In this document: in pieces, positions 10,773-19,617 of the stretch | Layout of the letters: each line of letters opens with the position of its first letter | Numbering within the stretch: position 1 is the first letter of the stretch | NCBI GenBank assembly: GCA_945874115.1 | Contig: CAMCFD010000013.1 | Location: forward strand, 1-23,737 | Origin: Rickettsia typhi | GTDB lineage: Bacteria > Pseudomonadota > Alphaproteobacteria > Rickettsiales > UBA1997 | Direction: 5' to 3' | Length of the DNA: 23,737 nt | The notes under the pieces: generated by a model | The model's input: the letters and a program-made list of their open reading frames with translations, nothing else | Databases searched by the model: none | What the model was told of the DNA's origin: nothing | Translations under genes and position numbers: made by a program

Positions 10773-13718
10773 TTATTTTTCGGCAGAGCTGCCACCGCCA
10801 CCGCCACTACTCTCGGCGCTGCTTGGTTTGGATGAAGAAGAGGATTCTGCCGCGTCGCTCGCCTTGCCAGTGGCTGGTTGAGAGTCTCCTTCGACTGATT
10901 TTCCTTTTGACCCGCTGGCATATCTTGCGGTATCCATGGCCTTTCTGCCAGCGGCTCCAAGAGCTTTTTTGCCACCGCGCACACCTCGTTTTTGAAAGCC
11001 GCGCAAGAGTCCTTGAGTGTTCTTGAATAGATTTTGCGCAGAAATACTTGATTGCGACAAGCCTTTGCCGCCAATCAATTGGCTGGTGATTCCAGGGATT
11101 TCGCTCATAAATTTATCCAAGAAATAAATTATGATGACACCCTTGACCAGCGTCAAGATTTTTTTCTGAGCGTCTTCTGCAAAAATTTCAAGAATAAAAG
11201 GTATTGCGATTCCTATAAACTCAAGGCCGGGCCAATTTGCAAAGCCTTTAGAATCAATTAAGCAAGCGAAGCTGTCTGATCGCGGATTAATCATTTGTTC
11301 GCCAATTCGTCCACATTCTGGGCTTGCTGCGGCACTGACTTTGTTGCCTTGTGCGTCGACGCAATATTTCTTGCATGACAGAGTTTTTATTGGCGGCTGT
11401 CCATAAAACGTGGCGCTTCCGACTAAAGTTTTATCGAGAATCGTTATAAAAATTGCGATATAGGCAAACAAAATGATCGGCTGAAACACGAATCCCATCA
11501 AATGTTTGAGCCAACCTTTAAATATACTCTCCGACTTACTGAAAAGAGCCGTCGTAATCGTGATTGGCGATATGTAGACCATTAATAATATCGCAATTGA
11601 CGAGGCTAAAAATATGTGAAGCGCGCGAATTGTTGCTGATATTAATAAAAATGCAAATATAAATAATGCGATAGAAAGATAGATTCCGATTGGGCCTGTA
11701 ATTATCCCAGCAACTATGAGTTTTGCGATGTTGGCGTCCGAAACTTCGGGGCCGAATCCCATATATCGCGAGATTTTACAATCAAGGCTGTCCCAAACGG
11801 ATAAATATTCTTTGCCATAAGGATATTTAACTGGGTTTGCGACCGGATTTCCCTTCGAGTCATTAGAAATGCCGAATTGACAGCCGTCGCGTTTATTTTC
11901 GTTGTCAGGCATCTGAAGCTTAAAGACCATTTGCGAGAGCGTGCCAGACGCGCTATAGACGCCATCGAAGAAGAATCCTTGCCATGCATTTCCGGTTGCG
12001 AAAAATATTACGAGACCAAGTTTTACGAAATATAATAAAAGCTCTGACTTCTTGATTTGTCCGCCGCCAAGCAATATTTTTACTCCATAAAATGCAATCG
12101 ACATCGTGATCACCATTTTTATCGCAAAGATTAATCTATCTTGCAAGATAGTGAAGAATGACCTTGAGTTTATTTGATCGCCGGCTTTATATGCTGTTCC
12201 ATTTTTGCAATCCCCTTTAGAATTTGGTATGTCGCTTTCAGAAATACATTTGGTGTGTCCGGCGCGATTGTGAAACACGTTTTCTAGTGTTTCTTTCGTG
12301 CATTGTGCAATTGGTGCGCTGAAGTGGCGAGCACTTCCGGCGATGAATCCGGTTCCGTAAGAAACGACGTTTTTAGAATCGCCCGTGAAATTTATGCAGG
12401 CGGTTGAAAAATAAGGAGATGAAAGGTTGCTGCGATATTTATAGACGCTGTTGGTTTTGGTGCAATGGCGCATATATTGGCAATAATTGCGACATTTTCC
12501 AGCTTTCTCGTTATATGTGCAATCAGTATTTCTGATGTCACTTTTTGTAGCGCACTGGTTGTTTTTTATGTCTTCAAGTGATATAAATTCGAACTTGCCT
12601 TTTGATGAATTATAAGTGCCATCTTGATAATAATCGCAAATCTCAGAACCGCCACCAATAAAGAAGTTATAAGGACATAAACTATAAGTTTGTGCGCAAA
12701 TTAAAGAGCCATTATCGCGCGGTTTTGTCTCAAAATGAATGCCTTTAATTTCGCATTTTGTGCCGGCGCGACAAAATCTTTTTGTTCCCGCATAATCAAT
12801 GCAAACATAATTTTGTGCTCTTCTGGCGCAACAATTATAAGCTTTGCGATATTCTTCGCGCCTCTCATCTGTAATGATTCCGCCGTCCCTTGGGTCGTCT
12901 TGTCCGGGCAAAATGTCATATTTGGCGCAATTATAATTTCCCGATTCATAACCTTTCAGATAATATTTTTGCGTCGGATATTCGTCATTTGGCAATTTTT
13001 CTTGACTTACATCATAACAATTTTCAGAGTCATTAGTGTTGTCGTCGCTGACTTCCATTCCGTCATAATACCATTCGCGATAATCTTTATTATCGAAATT
13101 AAGTTTGTTTCGTTGCGCCGGATCTTCGATGTATTCTGTAATTTTAGACTCAAGCGCGCCTTTATAATTCGGGTTGTTATATAGGAAAGTCTTAGTATTT
13201 GGCCCCTTCCAGTCTGCCCCGCAAATTTTTGTGCTTTTAAAGGTATAATCTGCGACTGAATAAATTCCGTATAAAGCGCCGATTGAAGTTGAAAATAGCG
13301 CGCTTGCTTTAACTAGGCCTTCTACACAGGCTAAATTTCTTTCAGTAGCAGCTTTTATGACTGCTTTTGATAGATCGATCGAGTCAAGAAATGGGCTTGG
13401 GGTAATGCGTGGAACAGCGCTTCCAGATCCGCAAATTGAGTTCATCCATGCAATTGCAATCTTTGTCGCTGCATATGTGTATATAATAACGCTGATGCAA
13501 ACCGGATTTGACATTACGAATTCTACATCTTTGCCACCGGTTGATGGGTCAAAATGAAGACCGTCGGGTGAACCAGACAAAACATTGCAAGATCTTGTTC
13601 TTCCAAGTCCATAATCTGTAGACGCATAAGCCTGATTTTGCGTTGCCTGAAGCGAAATAAAAATCAGCGTGATTAAGGTCAATAAAAAATGTACTGTGTT
13701 TTTTTTAAATTCGTTCAA
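10773..13718 (-). CDS. virB6: VirB6/TrbL-family type IV secretion protein, large Cys-rich form
   Basis: VirB6 is the polytopic inner-membrane channel component of type IV secretion. At 981 residues this is far longer than the classical VirB6 of about 300 and fits the extended rickettsial rvhB6 paralogues. Residues 10-28 look like a signal or first membrane segment. A hydrophobic stretch follows at about 72-96. Residues 166-504 form a likely extracytoplasmic domain with 20 cysteines, including NCCARRAQNYVCIDY and KCRNYCQYMRHC. The conserved membrane core spans about 520-870: IKMVITMSIAFYGVKILLGG, a segment ending ATGNAWQGFFFDGVYSASG, ALHIFLASSIAILLMVYISP, and GWLKHLMGFVFQPIILF. The last 80 residues are basic and then Ser/Gly-rich. 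The start appears to be TTG; no ATG precedes the signal. It follows virB4 by 89 bp. Only one copy is in the window. Confidence 0.88.
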   Translation of the reverse strand: MNEFKKNTVHFLLTLITLIFISLQATQNQAYASTDYGLGRTRSCNVLSGSPDGLHFDPSTGGKDVEFVMSNPVCISVIIYTYAATKIAIAWMNSICGSGSAVPRITPSPFLDSIDLSKAVIKAATERNLACVEGLVKASALFSTSIGALYGIYSVADYTFKSTKICGADWKGPNTKTFLYNNPNYKGALESKITEYIEDPAQRNKLNFDNKDYREWYYDGMEVSDDNTNDSENCYDVSQEKLPNDEYPTQKYYLKGYESGNYNCAKYDILPGQDDPRDGGIITDERREEYRKAYNCCARRAQNYVCIDYAGTKRFCRAGTKCEIKGIHFETKPRDNGSLICAQTYSLCPYNFFIGGGSEICDYYQDGTYNSSKGKFEFISLEDIKNNQCATKSDIRNTDCTYNEKAGKCRNYCQYMRHCTKTNSVYKYRSNLSSPYFSTACINFTGDSKNVVSYGTGFIAGSARHFSAPIAQCTKETLENVFHNRAGHTKCISESDIPNSKGDCKNGTAYKAGDQINSRSFFTILQDRLIFAIKMVITMSIAFYGVKILLGGGQIKKSELLLYFVKLGLVIFFATGNAWQGFFFDGVYSASGTLSQMVFKLQMPDNENKRDGCQFGISNDSKGNPVANPVKYPYGKEYLSVWDSLDCKISRYMGFGPEVSDANIAKLIVAGIITGPIGIYLSIALFIFAFLLISATIRALHIFLASSIAILLMVYISPITITTALFSKSESIFKGWLKHLMGFVFQPIILFAYIAIFITILDKTLVGSATFYGQPPIKTLSCKKYCVDAQGNKVSAAASPECGRIGEQMINPRSDSFACLIDSKGFANWPGLEFIGIAIPFILEIFAEDAQKKILTLVKGVIIIYFLDKFMSEIPGITSQLIGGKGLSQSSISAQNLFKNTQGLLRGFQKRGVRGGKKALGAAGRKAMDTARYASGSKGKSVEGDSQPATGKASDAAESSSSSKPSSAESSGGGGGSSAEK

Positions 13719-13807
13719 AAATATTTAATAAAACTATTGTTTAATTGCTTGGTGCAAAAGGACGCCCCATTTTGTGAGAATTCATTTTAGCTTAGCATTA
13801 TTTCAAT

Positions 13808-16189
13808 TTAAGCGGTTCGTTTAATGAAAATCGGCAACCAATTTTCTGGATTATCTCCAACTTCTTTAATAATTTCTTCAAGCAAAAGAACCGTGTCGAT
13901 TCGCCCTGATAATATGCGCACAATTTCACTCATTCCGGCCAAATCAATTCTGGCGATAACTCCGTCATTATCTTGTTTGACAAGGAAAAATCGCGTTGAC
14001 GGATCGGTGGTTTTTACCAGCGCAAATTCTCGCTCAGAAAGCATAAAAACATCGCGATAAACCTGCGTTGCTTTTAAGTTTGGTAAGAAAATCTGCGTTG
14101 CGGTTTGTTGAACCAAAGTGTCAGAAATCGAGCTTTTCGAAGCGTCTTCAACCGATTGCGTTGCAAACACCACAAAAGTGTTAAGTTTTCGCAAAACTTT
14201 TAGCCAATCTTTAATTTTTGGCGCAAAAACATCGTTGCCAATAAGCGCCCAAGCTTCATCAAGAACAATCATTGTCGGGCTTCCGTCAAGTGAAGATTGA
14301 ATGCGGTGGAATAAATAAAGCAAAACCGGCGCAATACTTACTTTGTCTTTGAGAATTTCGGCCATTTCAATACCAAAAGTTCGTGCCGAAGAAAAGTCGA
14401 TCAAATCGGTTTCGTTGTCGAAAAGCTTGGCGTGAGATCCGTCAGAATGCCACATTGAAAAACGCCCAGCCAGAGTTCCGGGGCCAGATAAACCGAGAAA
14501 CGGCGCGATGTTTCGCAAGCGTCGTTGTTTTTTCGGCAGTTTATAATTTCCGTTAACCGCCTCGTTAATTCGCTCCATATCGTGAGCGCTGATTTGCTCG
14601 CCATTTGCCGATACTAAAACTTTGATAAACTCAACCAAAAATGATTTATTAGATGGCGTTTCTTCAAGTTGAAGCGGGTTAAATCCAGAATCTTTCGCGG
14701 TTTCGGGAACCATATATTTCCCGCCAATTGCGCGCAAGAAAATCTCGGCACCATGATCTTTATCGAAGAAGAAAAGTCGGCAATTAAATTTCTGAGCCTG
14801 TGCACATAAAAAGTTAAGAAGCACGGTTTTACCTGCGCCGGTTGGACCAATAATCATGGTGTGGCCAACGTCGCGAACGTGAAAGCTGAAGAAAAATGGC
14901 GTGCCTGAAACGGTGTCAAGAACAGTGACGGCGTCGCCCCAGTGATTCCTTTTTCTTTTGCCTGAAGGATAATTATGAAAAGACGCAAAAGCCGCGACGT
15001 TGTAAGTGTTGACGGTTGATCGCCGCGCCATATAAGAGGAATTTCCCGGAAGTTGTCCCCAAAAAGCCGGCTCAAGATTGACTCTTTCGCGAACGCCGGT
15101 GATTCCTGAGTTTGAAAGCTCGACCACCGCCAAAGACAACATGCTTTCAAGTGATTTTGGAGAATCTTCAATACACATTACGGTCATGTGATGATTGCCA
15201 AAGGCGAATTCTCCCGACATAGCAGAGTCAAGGGCTTGGTCAATTTCTTGAATTTGTGAAACCGCCACGTCTTCTGATTGCACAAGTCGGCGTTGTTGCA
15301 ATTGCATCGACGAAATCGCGATCATTCTGTTAATAAACGAAAAAGATTGCGTGATAATTAATTCGCACGGCATTTGCATAAAGCCGTCAAAAACGCCGGC
15401 GTGCGTTGACGGACGATATTCTTTAATCGAAACAATTCCGCCATATTTCACACCGTTTGGATTGTGAATTTCGACCGATTTCGAGCCAAAATAAAGTCGA
15501 CTTATTGGCAAATGATTTGCTACTTTTCCAAGCGGAACCGCGATCGGCTGTGAATATCCGGCGTTTGCAAGTCGCGCCAAAAACTCGAGCAATTCTGAGT
15601 GAATTCCGTCTTCGCTTTCAACAATGCCGAGAATTTCTGCGCCATAATTCGAAAAGCCGTTAACAATGCGCTGCGTCATTTCGTCAAGCTCATCAAAAGC
15701 CTCGCGTATATGATTTTCCCACGAAGATTTATCGGTTTTGTGTTGAATTTTTTTCGCCAAACCCTCTAAAACCGCGACTCCAGTTGTGTCTTGGCCGCGA
15801 ATAATTGTTAGATAATGTTCGTTAACATAACTTTTGTCGGTGTGTCGCGCCGCCCATTCGTCGTTGAGTCGCTGTGAAAAACTGTCAGGCATTTCGCCAT
15901 CAGGAAAACCCTTTTCGCGCCTTCTGATTGTGTGAAAATAAAGCGACAAATTTCCGGTCGCCATTCCTTTAAACAAGTTATTTCGCGCATTTTTCTTCAG
16001 ATCGATATCAACGTCATCAGCGGTTTCAAAGGCGAATCCTTTAATTTTTATAACGCGAATTAATTCATCAGTATCAGTTAAAATTGTGTCAGAATTATAG
16101 TGACATTTATAGGGAATAAAATGCGCAGCCGATGCTTCATATTTCGCGACTTTTTCTTTTTGAGGATTGAGAGCACTAAGTCTAATCAT
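13808..16189 (-). CDS. virB4: VirB4 type IV secretion ATPase
   Basis: VirB4 is the conserved ATPase at the cytoplasmic base of type IV secretion systems and powers assembly and substrate transfer. Its 793 residues match the family. The N-terminal half (1-430) is the CagE/TrbE/VirB domain. The ATPase half has Walker A GPTGAGKT (448-455), FFFDKDHGAEI soon after, Walker B MIVLDEA (640-646), and VVFATQSVEDASKS with the family's sensor-like Gln. Its start codon lies inside the last codons of the upstream ampG (8-bp overlap), so translational coupling is likely. virB6 follows. virB3, which usually precedes virB4 in Rickettsiales, is not present here. The identification is very secure. Confidence 0.97.
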   Translation of the reverse strand: MIRLSALNPQKEKVAKYEASAAHFIPYKCHYNSDTILTDTDELIRVIKIKGFAFETADDVDIDLKKNARNNLFKGMATGNLSLYFHTIRRREKGFPDGEMPDSFSQRLNDEWAARHTDKSYVNEHYLTIIRGQDTTGVAVLEGLAKKIQHKTDKSSWENHIREAFDELDEMTQRIVNGFSNYGAEILGIVESEDGIHSELLEFLARLANAGYSQPIAVPLGKVANHLPISRLYFGSKSVEIHNPNGVKYGGIVSIKEYRPSTHAGVFDGFMQMPCELIITQSFSFINRMIAISSMQLQQRRLVQSEDVAVSQIQEIDQALDSAMSGEFAFGNHHMTVMCIEDSPKSLESMLSLAVVELSNSGITGVRERVNLEPAFWGQLPGNSSYMARRSTVNTYNVAAFASFHNYPSGKRKRNHWGDAVTVLDTVSGTPFFFSFHVRDVGHTMIIGPTGAGKTVLLNFLCAQAQKFNCRLFFFDKDHGAEIFLRAIGGKYMVPETAKDSGFNPLQLEETPSNKSFLVEFIKVLVSANGEQISAHDMERINEAVNGNYKLPKKQRRLRNIAPFLGLSGPGTLAGRFSMWHSDGSHAKLFDNETDLIDFSSARTFGIEMAEILKDKVSIAPVLLYLFHRIQSSLDGSPTMIVLDEAWALIGNDVFAPKIKDWLKVLRKLNTFVVFATQSVEDASKSSISDTLVQQTATQIFLPNLKATQVYRDVFMLSEREFALVKTTDPSTRFFLVKQDNDGVIARIDLAGMSEIVRILSGRIDTVLLLEEIIKEVGDNPENWLPIFIKRTA

Positions 16190-17417
16190 TATTATTTGTA
16201 TATTTTTTAATTAACACCAAAAATATCAACGTCGGAATTGACAAAAATGTCGAAAAAATAAAGAATTTGTACCAGCCAAGATTAACTGCAACAATGCCAG
16301 CGCTAGACGCAAACAGGGCGCGCGACAATCCTGCAAATGAAGACAAAATTGCATATTGTGTTGCGCTAAAGTTTATATTACACAACACACTTAAATATGC
16401 AACAAATACCGCGTCGCCAATTCCGCCGCTAAAATTTTCGATGAAAATTGTTGCATAAAGTGCGTCAACATTATAACCAACTTTGGCTAAATAAGAAAAC
16501 ACAAGGTTTGAAAGCGCTTGAATAATTACGCCGACCCATAAACTTTTATAAATGCCGATTTTTTTTACTAAAAATCCGCCGCAAAACACGCCAAATAATG
16601 TTGCAAAAAGTCCGAAAGTTTTAACAATCGTGGCGATTTGTGTTTTGCTAAAGCCAAGTTCTAGAAAGAACGGCATGTTTAAGCTTCCGGCAAAAGAATC
16701 GCTTAATTTGAAACAAATTATCAATAATAAAATTATATACCATTTTGGTTTTTTTGTAAAGTCTAAAATTGGAAAAATTACATAACTTTTAAACCATGCA
16801 AAAAAATTGTCGGATTTAATTTGAAAATTTTTCTTAGATTCGCTTGAAAATAAAGTTATAAAAACACAAAAAATCATGAAACAAGACATTATAAAATAAA
16901 CCAAATTCCATTGCATTTTATCCGCTAAAAACAAAGCCAAAGCGCCTGAAATCAATAATCCGAAGCGATATCCAAAAATATAAAATGACGCGCCGAGTCC
17001 TTGGTTTTTTTCATCGAAAAGTTCAATTCTGTAAGCGTCAATTACGACATCTTGACTTGCTGAAAAAAATGCGACCAAAACCGCGAAAATTGTGATTAAA
17101 AATAAGTTAGCATTTTCGCCGGCCTCGCCAAGAAGTGCGATTAGAATCGCGAGGCAAATTTGCATCAAAATTATCCACGATTTTCGATGTCCGAGAATTT
17201 TCGCCAAAAATGGCAGTCGATATGAGTCAATTATTGGCGCGAAACAAAATTTTATGCTGTAAGGAATTGATACAAGTGATAAAAATCCGATAACTTGCAG
17301 ATCGAAATTTTTTTCAGCCAAAAGCGTTTTTAGGGTTGCTAAAATAAGCGCCAAAGGTAATCCGCTTGACAAACCAAGTGCAAATATTATGAAAAAATTC
17401 TTATGAATAAAGCGCAT
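16182..17417 (-). CDS. ampG: AmpG-family muropeptide permease (MFS transporter)
   Basis: AmpG imports anhydro-muropeptides released during peptidoglycan turnover across the inner membrane. This 411-residue protein has about 12 hydrophobic segments. Family hallmarks are LSSGLPLALILATLKTLLAE at the N-terminus, IPYSIKFCFAPIIDSYRLPF in the second helix region, HRKSWI in the 2-3 loop, and FSASQDVVIDAYRIE (about 119-133), close to the usual ATQDIAIDAYR. Rickettsiales carry several AmpG-like paralogues, some perhaps with other substrates, so the exact cargo is inferred. AGAAG 5 nt before the ATG is the only reasonable Shine-Dalgarno in the window. It leads a transcript with virB4, which it overlaps by 8 bp. 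One candidate promoter would leave almost no leader. Confidence 0.85.
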   Translation of the reverse strand: MRFIHKNFFIIFALGLSSGLPLALILATLKTLLAEKNFDLQVIGFLSLVSIPYSIKFCFAPIIDSYRLPFLAKILGHRKSWIILMQICLAILIALLGEAGENANLFLITIFAVLVAFFSASQDVVIDAYRIELFDEKNQGLGASFYIFGYRFGLLISGALALFLADKMQWNLVYFIMSCFMIFCVFITLFSSESKKNFQIKSDNFFAWFKSYVIFPILDFTKKPKWYIILLLIICFKLSDSFAGSLNMPFFLELGFSKTQIATIVKTFGLFATLFGVFCGGFLVKKIGIYKSLWVGVIIQALSNLVFSYLAKVGYNVDALYATIFIENFSGGIGDAVFVAYLSVLCNINFSATQYAILSSFAGLSRALFASSAGIVAVNLGWYKFFIFSTFLSIPTLIFLVLIKKYTNNND

Positions 17418-17426
17418 CGAAACTTC

Positions 17427-17469
17427 TGATTATTTTGTTATTTTTACTTTGTCAAAACCGCCTTGTCAA
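17427..17469 (-). promoter_or_regulatory. Predicted promoters for ampG-virB4-virB6
   Basis: Two TTGACA boxes lie in tandem on the minus strand. The box at 17455-17450, a 17-bp spacer and TAATCA (17432-17427) would start transcription about 3 nt before the ampG ATG. The box at 17469-17464 with TAAAAA (17446-17441), also 17 bp apart, would give a leader of roughly 15-20 nt. Confidence 0.4.
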
Positions 17470-17477
17470 AAGCGTTT

Positions 17478-17506
17478 TTGCGCAAAAACTCTTTTTGCTT
17501 TATAAT
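17478..17506 (+). promoter_or_regulatory. Predicted promoter of hslV
   Basis: TTGCGC (17478-17483), a 17-bp spacer and a perfect TATAAT (17501-17506) precede hslV, with an expected start near 17513 and a leader of about 45 nt. The palindrome ACCAT-T-ATGGT (17512-17522) lies at the expected start site. It is flanked by TTTATAATT (17499-17507) and a roughly inverted AT-rich copy (17524-17536), which could serve as an operator. Confidence 0.5.
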
Positions 17507-17557
17507 TAAAAACCATTATGGTAAATTTATAATAAAGTTAATCCTAAATTTTAATTT

Positions 17558-18109
17558 ATGCAAGAACATAAAAATCCAAATAGTTTTTATGCGACAACGA
17601 TTTTATCGGTTCGAAAAAATGGCAAAGTTGCAATAGCTGGAGACGGACAAGTTTCTTTCGGCCAAACTGTTTTAAAATCGAACGCTAAAAAAATCAGAAA
17701 AATTGGTGACGGATCAATAATCGCGGGATTTGCAGGCGCGACCGCAGACGCCTTCACATTATTCGAGCGCCTCGAAGCTAAACTTGAAAAGCACTCAAAC
17801 CAACTTACGCGCTCTTGCGTCGAGCTTGCCAAAGATTGGCGCACCGATAAATATTTGCGTCGACTTGAAGCAATGATGATTGTCATCGACAAAGACACAA
17901 CCCTTGTTTTAACCGGAAATGGCGACGTTCTCGAGCCCGAAGATGGAATCATCGGAATCGGTTCTGGCGGAAATTACGCAATGTCGGCGGCACGCGCCTT
18001 GTTTGACATAGAACAATTAAGTGTTGAAGAAGTCGTAAAAAAGTCAATGAAAATTGCGGCCGATTTATGCGTTTACACTAACAATAATATTGTTGTAGAA
18101 ACTTTATAA
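17558..18109 (+). CDS. hslV: HslV (ClpQ) peptidase subunit
   Basis: HslV is the proteasome-like threonine peptidase that forms a two-ring dodecamer and works with the HslU ATPase. The 183 residues fit the family. The nucleophile is Thr13, the first of TT in FYATTILSVRK, so 12 residues must be removed or trimmed. IAGDGQVSFGQTVLKSNAKK and the Lys/Arg region that follows, GFAGATADAFTLFERLEAKL and GIGSGGNYA are family signatures. The ATG start has no Shine-Dalgarno. hslU, almost always adjacent, is not in the window; tolB follows after only 7 bp and likely shares the transcript. Confidence 0.96.
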   Translation: MQEHKNPNSFYATTILSVRKNGKVAIAGDGQVSFGQTVLKSNAKKIRKIGDGSIIAGFAGATADAFTLFERLEAKLEKHSNQLTRSCVELAKDWRTDKYLRRLEAMMIVIDKDTTLVLTGNGDVLEPEDGIIGIGSGGNYAMSAARALFDIEQLSVEEVVKKSMKIAADLCVYTNNNIVVETL

Positions 18110-18116
18110 TTTCATT

Positions 18117-19571
18117 ATGAAAAAATTATTCACGAAATTTTTCGCAAGTTTAATAATCGCCTTAACCCTAGGACAGAGCGCTTTTGCAGAACTTTCTTTT
18201 GAAATCACAAATCAAGAAGCGCCAAAAACTAAAATTTTATTTTTCGGTTTTAATCCAAGTGATCCTAATTTAAAAACCGACGCTTTTCAAATATTGCTTA
18301 ACGTTCAAAGAAATCTTAACAGCACAAATCTTTTTGAAATTATTCAAGATCACTCAACTCTTCAAGTCAACGAACCAGGCGCTTCACAAAATAATATCGT
18401 CAACAGCCAGCTTAACGCCAACAAGTCTCAAAATTTTGGGGATAATAAAAATCTCGAAAATCTTGGCGAACTTAACCCTTCGAAAACCCCGATATATTCG
18501 GTCGAATCGCTTCCTGATTTCAAAAAATATAATGCGGCGCAAGTTGGCGCCATTATTGTCGCACAACTCAATTATGATATTGAAGGAAATCTCGAAATTC
18601 GCCTCAGACTTTGGGACGTTTTAGATCAGCGCCAACTTTTTGGAAAATTTTATTCGTCATCAAAAGACAATTATAAAAAATTATCGAACTTAATTTCGGA
18701 CGAAATTTTTAAAGCTTTGACGGGCGAAAAAGCCGGACATTTTAATTCGCGAATCCTTTATGTGTCTCAGTCGGGAAGTATCAGAAAACGTATTAAAAAA
18801 ATCGCGATGATTGATTTTGATGGCGCCAATCGTCGTGTTTTAACTGACGGTCGCGATTTGGTTTTAACACCGATTTTTGCGAAAAATCCTCACGAAATCT
18901 ATTATTTAAGCTATCGCGAGAATCGTCCGCAAATTTACAGCATGAATTTACACGATAATTTAAGTAAAAGAATCGGTGGATTTTATGCTACAACTTTCGC
19001 CGCAAACGCCAATCCACAAGACCAAAACAAGATTTTGCTTTCGGCGATTTTTGACGGAAATTCTGATGTTTTCGAAATGCATATCAAAGAAAATCGGGCG
19101 ACAAGATTAACTAAAAGCCCGTCGATTGACACTACGGCCGCTTATTCTCCTGACGCAAAAACAATCGCGTTTATTTCAGATCGCGACAATTCGCAGCAAA
19201 TTTATTTGATGGACGCAAATGGCTCAAACATTCGCAAAGCCAGCAAGGGCGTCGGAACTTATGCCAAGCCAGTTTGGTCGCCAGACGGCACCATGCTTGC
19301 CTTCACGCGCGTTAAAGCCGGACAATTTTATATCGGCACAATGTCGACAAACGGCACGAATGAGCGCTTGCTCGCGAGCGGATATATGGTTGAGGGCGCT
19401 AGATGGTCGCCGAACGGACGCTATTTATTATACTCAAAAACGAAATCTGCTTATGGCAAAGGAAGTGTTCCGCGCCTATACACAATGGACATCGCGACCG
19501 GATTCGAATATGAATTGCCTCTTCCAGAAGGCGAGGGCGCTACCGACCCCGACTGGATCGCGGTTAATTAA
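18117..19571 (+). CDS. tolB: TolB periplasmic beta-propeller of the Tol-Pal system
   Basis: TolB is a periplasmic protein that binds Pal and TolA and helps keep the outer membrane attached during division. Residues 1-24 are a signal peptide ending SAFA-E. The N-terminal alpha/beta domain (about 25-200) includes QVGAIIVAQLNYDIEGNLEI and RLRLWDVLDQRQLFGKFYSS. The six-bladed propeller follows with the repeated pattern AYSPDAKTIAFISDRDNSQQ, WSPDGTMLAFTR and WSPNGRYLLYS. At 484 residues it is some 40-50 longer than most TolB proteins. The extra length is an Asn/Ser/Gln-rich insert at about 82-125, in the N-terminal domain. No other tol genes or pal are in the window. It follows hslV by 7 bp. Confidence 0.95.
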   Translation: MKKLFTKFFASLIIALTLGQSAFAELSFEITNQEAPKTKILFFGFNPSDPNLKTDAFQILLNVQRNLNSTNLFEIIQDHSTLQVNEPGASQNNIVNSQLNANKSQNFGDNKNLENLGELNPSKTPIYSVESLPDFKKYNAAQVGAIIVAQLNYDIEGNLEIRLRLWDVLDQRQLFGKFYSSSKDNYKKLSNLISDEIFKALTGEKAGHFNSRILYVSQSGSIRKRIKKIAMIDFDGANRRVLTDGRDLVLTPIFAKNPHEIYYLSYRENRPQIYSMNLHDNLSKRIGGFYATTFAANANPQDQNKILLSAIFDGNSDVFEMHIKENRATRLTKSPSIDTTAAYSPDAKTIAFISDRDNSQQIYLMDANGSNIRKASKGVGTYAKPVWSPDGTMLAFTRVKAGQFYIGTMSTNGTNERLLASGYMVEGARWSPNGRYLLYSKTKSAYGKGSVPRLYTMDIATGFEYELPLPEGEGATDPDWIAVN

Positions 19572-19589
19572 AAACTTAATTTTTGTTTG

Positions 19590-19617
19590 AGGGTTTTTAT
19601 TTTTTTTCAAAAACCCT
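19590..19617. terminator. AT-rich hairpin after tolB
   Basis: AGGGTTTTT (19590-19598) and AAAAACCCT (19609-19617) form a perfect 9-bp stem with a T-rich 10-nt loop, 18 bp beyond the tolB stop. There is no U-tract after the stem, so terminator strength is uncertain. Its right edge shares one base with the -35 box of the bamA promoter. Confidence 0.45.

Noticed and set aside
12735..13184. 149-codon open frame on the plus strand inside virB6
   Set aside because: It is fully antisense to the well-supported virB6 and has hydrophobic low-complexity composition typical of the complement of a Cys- and charge-rich coding region.
17587..17952. 121-codon antisense frame inside hslV
   Set aside because: hslV is certain from its motifs; the antisense frame has no family resemblance.
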